Assembly: GCF_949628265.1 (NCBI RefSeq)
Contig: NC_088788.1
Span: 36,708,959-36,772,958 of the forward strand
Source: Cloeon dipterum
Taxonomy: Eukaryota > Arthropoda > Insecta > Ephemeroptera > Baetidae
Direction: 5' to 3'
Length of the DNA: 64,000 nt
The position numbers were made by a program, and so were the translations under genes. Below, piece by piece: positions 58,020-64,000 of the stretch (position 1 is its first letter; each line of letters opens with the position of its first letter). The notes below the pieces were generated by a model that had not been told where the DNA came from, did not search any database, and worked only from the letters and a program-made list of their open reading frames with translations.

Positions 58020-58570
58020 CCAAAAGGGAAATTACGAAATTTCACAGATTGGGGTAAAAATTGGCATGAGGTAAAGTTCAATAAAATCAGTCTTTATTAG
58101 AGGTTTACGTCATAAAATGTTCGCCAAGGAATTAATTTTAACGGGTTTTAATGGGGCAATTTTGGATAATTTCGAGACCTCAGTATCTTCGCCGTGGTGC
58201 AATTTCAAAGTCGACACAAAATGTAATGTCCTGGATCAAGGTGAAAGGTAATTTCGGTTAATTTTGGAAAAGGGCCAGGAATTTGGAATTTTGATAATGT
58301 GCTTAAAATTTGTCCCAATTAAGACACGTGTGAACTTTTGTGGCAGTCTCAGAGTGGTGTTATTTTCAGTTTTCGAGAAATACCTTTTCAAACTTAAAAA
58401 ACACGAATCTTTCGACTTTTTCGTGTTTTTGTAAATATTTTCAACTCCAAATCTCGGGTTCTAACTTCTAACCATCAGAATTGCCAAAACTAACCACCGT
58501 TAGATTCGTCTTGACCTCCCCTGACCAGTTGAAGGGTTCAGAGGGTGCTTACCCCACGCCCAACACACTT
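58020..58570. repeat. Long copy of dispersed repeat family 2
   Basis: Matches 27120-27600 block by block: GAGACCTCAGTATCTTCGCC, GGAATTTTGATAATGTGCTT, TGTGAACTTTTGTGGCAGT, AATCTCGGGTTCTAAC, CACCGTTAGATTCGTCTTGA and CCTGACCAGTTGAAGGGTTC. Confidence 0.75.
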
Positions 58571-59060
58571 GAAAAAAGTAAAAAAAATAAAACGCTCGAA
58601 ATTTTTATTGCTATTTTCACATTTTTTAAAGGGAGAGATGTGTCCACAGAGAACATTTTAAACGCAGCTGATTTCAGTATTTTCATTTACAACCATCCAT
58701 TAATCAGACGGCTTAATTTGGTCAGGAAGTATAGAGTTAAAAATATCTTCTGAGAAAAGAATTTCTATTGGATGACCGGCCTAGAGGACTATTAGTTGTT
58801 TCTCGCGTTTAAATATCGGCCGGCGAGCAGGAAAGAGTGTGTCTCTTTTATTACATTACAGAAAGTAAAATGGTTTTATTGTATAATTTATTAATGTGAT
58901 TTAATTATTGTATATGCCTGTTGTTGTACACCCGTGGTGTCTAATAAATATTTCATTCATTGTATAATTTATGGTGGCTGTGTTGTCGCACGCGCGCTTT
59001 ATTTCTCGGGGACATCGGATTATGTATTATGCGCGCACACTTTTGCTTGCAGCACACTAC

Positions 59061-59257
<197 letters not shown>

Positions 59258-62200
59258 GTGATTTTCTTTCTATGAATGGGCTGGACTGTGTGTGATGCGA
59301 GCTAGTGAGTGCGACACAAAGAAACAAACTGCGCGCAAGTGTGCAGACGTCGAAACAGCAGCGCATGCACTCGTGTCATAATCGGAATTAAGTTCCGCTC
59401 AAGTGATCGCGCGCGCGTTGCATCATCGCAGCCGCGGCGTCGCAACGAACCGCCTGCCTCTTTTTAATTATTCTACTTGCTGCATCCACATACCGCACTA
59501 ATTTTTTCCTTCCTGACGGTCGACGAGGATAATTTAACAAGCGCGATTATTGGTTCACGATTCACGGCCGCTTCTGATCCAATTTCTCTTCGTAGGAAAT
59601 CCTTCGGATCAGCCACACCAGGAATGTTTCGTGCTTTTTTTTCTCTCTGCTTGAGTGAGGTTTTTTCACAATTGAGTGCAAGCTCACTAAGACAGGTGCT
59701 AAAGGAATTTTCGCTTGACCTCTGTTTGCCACTTGAAAGGAGAGAGAACCTCTTTAAATTAATAAAATTTTTCTTAGAAGTATCCAAGATTTTTAAATTT
59801 AGTTAAATATAAAAAATAAGCACAAGTAAGCTTTATTATTTAGCAACTAAGAGTGCTAAATAAAAATATTGGCAAGTTTGGAACAAAATTTTCCTTTCCC
59901 CAATTTTTTTGTTTTAAAAAATGACTCGTGTGTGCCTGCAAAAATATTTGAATATTCCAAAATAAACTTAGATATTATGAAAAAGCTCATAGAAAAAATT
60001 AAAACTCAACCAGACTAAACTGTTACATTTTTACGTAACACTTTTTTAATGGGAATTTTCGGAAAAATCACCAACGACTCAATGCAATTAATTATTTTAA
60101 TCACACTATATTCCATCTGTTTCACTGAGTAGATCCCAAAAATGAAAAACAAGAAAATATACGAGTTTCAAATATCTTAAAATTTAAACTTTCAATTTAT
60201 GAAGACGTGGATCTAGCGATGTCTCATTGCTTTTCAAAAACAATCTATTTAAATCCAGCATTAAAGTACAGTCTCATTAATTCATTTATGCTGGCAAAAC
60301 AAAATATTACTTCATCTGATTAATTGCGTATGAATCTGTGTCACAGGCATGAGCGGAGATAAAAATTAAGCAAAGCAAACGAGCAGTTCCTATTTGACGC
60401 AAGGCCTTTGCATTTGCAGCCCTTCCCTTTCAGGTCGTCGAGATGGATGTTATAAAAATTGAACTGTAAATAAACACGCGCGTCGCGCGTATCGAAACGA
60501 CAATCATTAAACGTACTAGTCTGCGCGCGTTGGATGCATGTGTGTGTTGGAAAACACACACATGCACACACACACACACAATCTTTTTCATGCTCCACAT
60601 GCTGCGCAGAGAGGTGCAATAATATGCAGCCTGCACTTCCATATGCAATAAGGAAAGCTGCCGCCTTTGACATATTGCATGAATTATTTAGTGCTCTTGA
60701 TTATTGTTGCCACTTTTCATTTTTATTTGAGAGAGTGTGCACTTGGAATCAAGAGCAATTGACAAACGTGCTTGCCATAAAAATTCTTCAGCAGGGAAAA
60801 CCCCAGTGCAATACACTTCTTTATTGTTTCCCGGCCATTTGATGCAATATATAAGCTTTATATAACAGTTAATATGTAAATTCAAATAAAATTTGCTCCG
60901 TTTCCCTTTTTTATGACGTCGCATATTGGCATCGATTGATTTCTTAAAGTAGAGCCTTACAGGCCAATAATTGGAGAAAATTTTGCTTTGGTGACTGTAG
61001 CAAGGCAGTTCATTGAGTTTATTGTTTGTTAAATTTGGCAACGGTTTACCTCTATAATGTGCAATAATGAAATCATGCCCAAGGACAGTTCAATTTTAAT
61101 CCAATGGTGTACGAATTTCGAGGAAATATTCCTTCAATTGTGAAATAAATCGTGGTTTTACAGTAGGGAGACAATTTATACCTTTTTAGCATGCAAATTT
61201 TTAACCGATTTTCTCAAAAATTTAAACGGCGCCATTTAGGACAATTTTAGTTTTTTTCCCAATATTTAGATAGTATTTCCAGTAAAGGTAAAAAGGATTT
61301 TCACAAATTGTCCAAGGAACCAGAAAATTTGAAAACAACCGTCTGAGATGTCACGCGAGAGTGAGAATAAACTTGTCCCAAGCGCGAAAACATCATCTAT
61401 ACACGACGCGATATTTCCAGTCAAGCGCGCAGCCAAGCCTTAAAGGGTTTTACAATCATTTTGCTTCTACACTTGCATCGCCACACGGAGTACACACAAA
61501 GCCGGCAGACAATTTTGTCCGCGGGGCATTTGTGTATTTAGAGAAGAAAGTGCCACCGTTTGAATCTCGTGAGCAGCAGAAAGCGACACGCAGATGAATG
61601 AAATGATTTTACAACGAGGAAGCTTCGAGTAAGCATCAGTATATATCAATATCTGACTCATTCCGTGAGTTGCCAATGAACACGCTTCCTCGCATGCGTA
61701 ATGCAAATTGCTCGGCGCCGCGCGTAAATTATTGCACCTCTTCAGAGAACGAGAGCACGCGTGCGTATTGTTGTGTAACACGCGGACAATTTCACCGACA
61801 CCGCCTGATGAATAAAACATTTGCTTGTCCTGTTCCGTTTGTTCGAGTGCTACACATTATAATAAAAGAAAATCAGCGAGTGCTCAATTTTGCAACGTTG
61901 TGTCCGAAGCTCACAGATATTTCAGATGCGACAGAAGAAAGTGATTAATTAAAGATGCGCTCGTTGAAATTAACAGCAAGTCGGAATATGTGCATTCGAG
62001 TGCGTAAATGCACCGAGCCTGCCCTACATGGTTTGCCTTCAAAAAGCTTTCTCCACGAATTCCGATGAATATATGTGTATAATCAACAGCCGCGCAACGC
62101 ACGCAGATTTCCTGTAAAAGCGACTTATATGCCGGCGACAATTGTAAACGAGATGTGCCACTCTGGACTGGTCATCTGAGTCCATTGTTCTCTGATTTTA

Positions 62201-62519
62201 GAAATTTTTAAGATGTATCTTCAGCACGAGTTTGGCACAAACTCCAGGAAATTTCAGACAAATTCGATTTGAGCCAGAAGCGTGTTGTTAATCTTAAGAG
62301 CTTATAGGATAATTGGATAATATGAAACATTCTGTTTAAAAATGGATCATACGCATGACTGCACGGCCTTCCAAGGATATACATTTTTACCGCATTGTAA
62401 TCAAGACACAGCTTCTCAGATTTACAGCGTAAAGTGTAAGTTGTGCGGTGTACCCTCTCTACCGGTCACCGAGTTTCCGAGTGGAAGTCAAATGGTCAGG
62501 AGCGTTATAGTGGTGCGGG

Positions 62520-62527
62520 TATAAAAG
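62520..62527 (+). promoter_or_regulatory. TATA box of the second cuticle protein gene
   Basis: TATAAAAG lies 65 bases before the start codon at 62585; a short CA repeat sits between them in the presumed 5' untranslated region. Confidence 0.8.
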
Positions 62528-62584
62528 CTAAGCGGGCCGACACGCCAGCATTCTGTCTCCAGATTCCTCACACACACACACAAC

Positions 62585-63248
62585 ATGGTCGCCCAGGTAA
62601 ATATCCAATTAACTGCATAGCTTTTCCAATTATAACAATTAAATTAAATTTTAGATCGCCCTCGCCGTTCTCGCCCTGGCCGCCGCCGTGTGCGCCGCGC
62701 CCGGTGTGCCCCTCGTGGCCGCCGCCCCCGCCTACGTGAAGGCCGTCGAGCTGCACGCTCGCCCTCACTACTCCTTCAACTACGGAGTGAACGACCCCCA
62801 CACCGGCGACCACAAGAGCCAGTCTGAGACCCGCGACGGCGACTTCGTCAAGGGCCAGTACTCTCTGCTCGAGGCCGACGGCACCACCCGCACCGTCGAC
62901 TACACCGCTGACCCCATCAACGGCTTCAACGCCCACGTCACCAGGTCCGGACACGCCGTGCACGCCACCCCCGTTAAGGCCTACGCCTACGCCGCTCCCG
63001 CCGTCGTCAAGACCGTGGCTCCCGTCGTCCACGCCGCCCCCGTGGCCTACGCCGCCCCCGCCGTCGTCAAGACCGTCGCCCCTGTTGTCCACGCCGCCCC
63101 CGTCGTCGCCTACAAGGCCCCCGTCTACGCTCACGCCGCCCCCTTGGCCTACGCCGCTCCCATCGCCTACAAGGCTGGTCATCTCGCCTACGCCGGTGCC
63201 TACGCCGCTCCTCTGGCCTACAAGGCTCCTCTCGCCTACCACTACTAA
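62585..63248 (+). CDS. RR-2 cuticular protein with Ala/Pro/Tyr/Val repeats
   Basis: Two exons: 62585-62596 (MVAQ) and 62655-63248; 201 residues. The signal peptide [18 protein letters not shown] spans the intron. The RR-2 chitin-binding domain (about 41-104) is very typical: [55 protein letters not shown]. The C-terminal part consists of AAPA/AYAAP repeats, including an exact internal duplication of [17 protein letters not shown]. Such repeats are common in insect cuticle proteins. Codon third positions are almost all G or C, as expected for a highly expressed gene. Poly(A) signal at 63446. Confidence 0.95.
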
Positions 63249-63445
63249 ATGTACCCTTCCTGTCCTATGCAACCTGATGCGACTGGTGTGAGCCACCTTT
63301 GCATCTGCCTCGTCTCTCAATGTTAGTCTGACAGCATGCTCGCTTTTTTCTCCTGCTGTGATCGTGGGATCCATAAATTATTCATTGTCGTCTCAATTAG
63401 TTTTGTTATGCAAAGACCTGTATTTTTTATTTAAGACTTTTTAAA

Positions 63446-63451
63446 AATAAA
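63446..63451 (+). terminator. Poly(A) signal of the second cuticle gene
   Basis: AATAAA about 200 bases after the stop codon. Confidence 0.6.
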
Positions 63452-64000
63452 AAAATATTAAATACGAATTACCAGAATTTATATTTATTACTCCTTGCAA
63501 GCAAACAACAAGTACTGTGCCCCACATTTAAGATACCTGTATATTTATATTACCTATACTTAAAATAAAAACCACTCGCTCATGCACCGCTCATAGTTAA
63601 GAATTGGATTCTTAAATCATGGAAATCTCTGAATTTCATGTATTTACTTTGCTACAGCTTTTACGATTCAATTTAATTTAATTGAAAATACGGTAAGTTT
63701 GTGAATCAAAACAAGATGCAACATAGAGTTAAATGGTTGCAAAGATGAAATCTTTATTCTTGGCGGTCGGCAGGTGTGCGCACGCATGTTCGGAATAATT
63801 ACTTGTCAAACCTAGTCTCAAGCCAATTAACTTTTACAACTTACAACGCTATAAGAATATAACCATATCATCGGCAAATAAAATTAATTTGACATTTGGG
63901 AAGGTTCGTTAGAGCACATTGATTTAAAATATAAAAATAAATGGAGAAATGCTGCAATCGGCTCCGCAACTGAAACTCCATCCTGCACGATTAGAAAATT
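63452..64000. other. Downstream flank
   Basis: AT-rich; no gene or clear repeat recognised. Confidence 0.5.

Noticed and set aside
62568-63374. A 268-codon open frame on the minus strand opposite the second cuticle gene
   Set aside because: Shadow of GC-rich codons; Gly/Val-rich repeats are the complement of the Ala/Pro/Tyr repeats of the real RR-2 protein.

Overview
The window is animal nuclear DNA, almost certainly from an insect. Every protein gene except one is split by GT-AG (rarely GC-AG) introns, poly(A) signals follow the stop codons, there are two RR-2 chitin-binding cuticle protein genes, and there are four genes with the cysteine layout of insect Plus-C odorant-binding proteins (OBPs). 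The background is AT-rich with GC-rich coding exons, many dinucleotide microsatellites and several families of fold-back repeats. Many introns are short (50-80 bases). A mayfly-like insect with an expanded OBP family would fit, but this is a weak inference. All exon models were built by hand from splice signals, reading phase and paralog comparison; no search was run.

Layout. 1-14.3 kb: no gene found; microsatellites, a TTAA-flanked fold-back element and other repeats. 14.31 kb: tRNA-Arg(ACG). 15.59-17.91 kb (+): a GC-rich, intronless coding sequence for a seven-pass, proline-rich transmembrane protein of the PRRT3/4 type. 21.95-23.52 kb (+): a three-exon gene for a 69-residue secreted peptide I do not recognise. 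It converges tail-to-tail with a ten-exon SLC17-type transporter (23.79-28.45 kb, -). 28.5-32.6 kb: intergenic, with fold-back repeats and a long GA tract. 32.58-39.32 kb (-): a ten-exon secreted protein with one Kunitz domain and several VWC-like cysteine-rich units.

40.10-50.27 kb is the most distinctive part. It holds an OBP gene with a long Tyr/Asn/Asp/Gly-rich tail on the minus strand, head-to-head with a tandem array of three OBP genes on the plus strand. The three share the same intron positions and phases and regular spacing of about 380 bases, and each carries a fast-diverging, very basic insert encoded by its own exon. 51.91-53.99 kb (+): an M-Ras-like small GTPase with a GC-AG intron. 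56.06-57.71 kb and 62.59-63.25 kb (+): two RR-2 cuticle protein genes with clear TATA boxes, separated by a gene-free stretch with a 190-base GA tract.

The genes do not form one pathway. The functional grouping is a local chemosensory/secreted-protein block (the four OBPs), cuticle genes, and unrelated housekeeping or signalling genes. At least four repeat families recur across the window, some of them inside introns.
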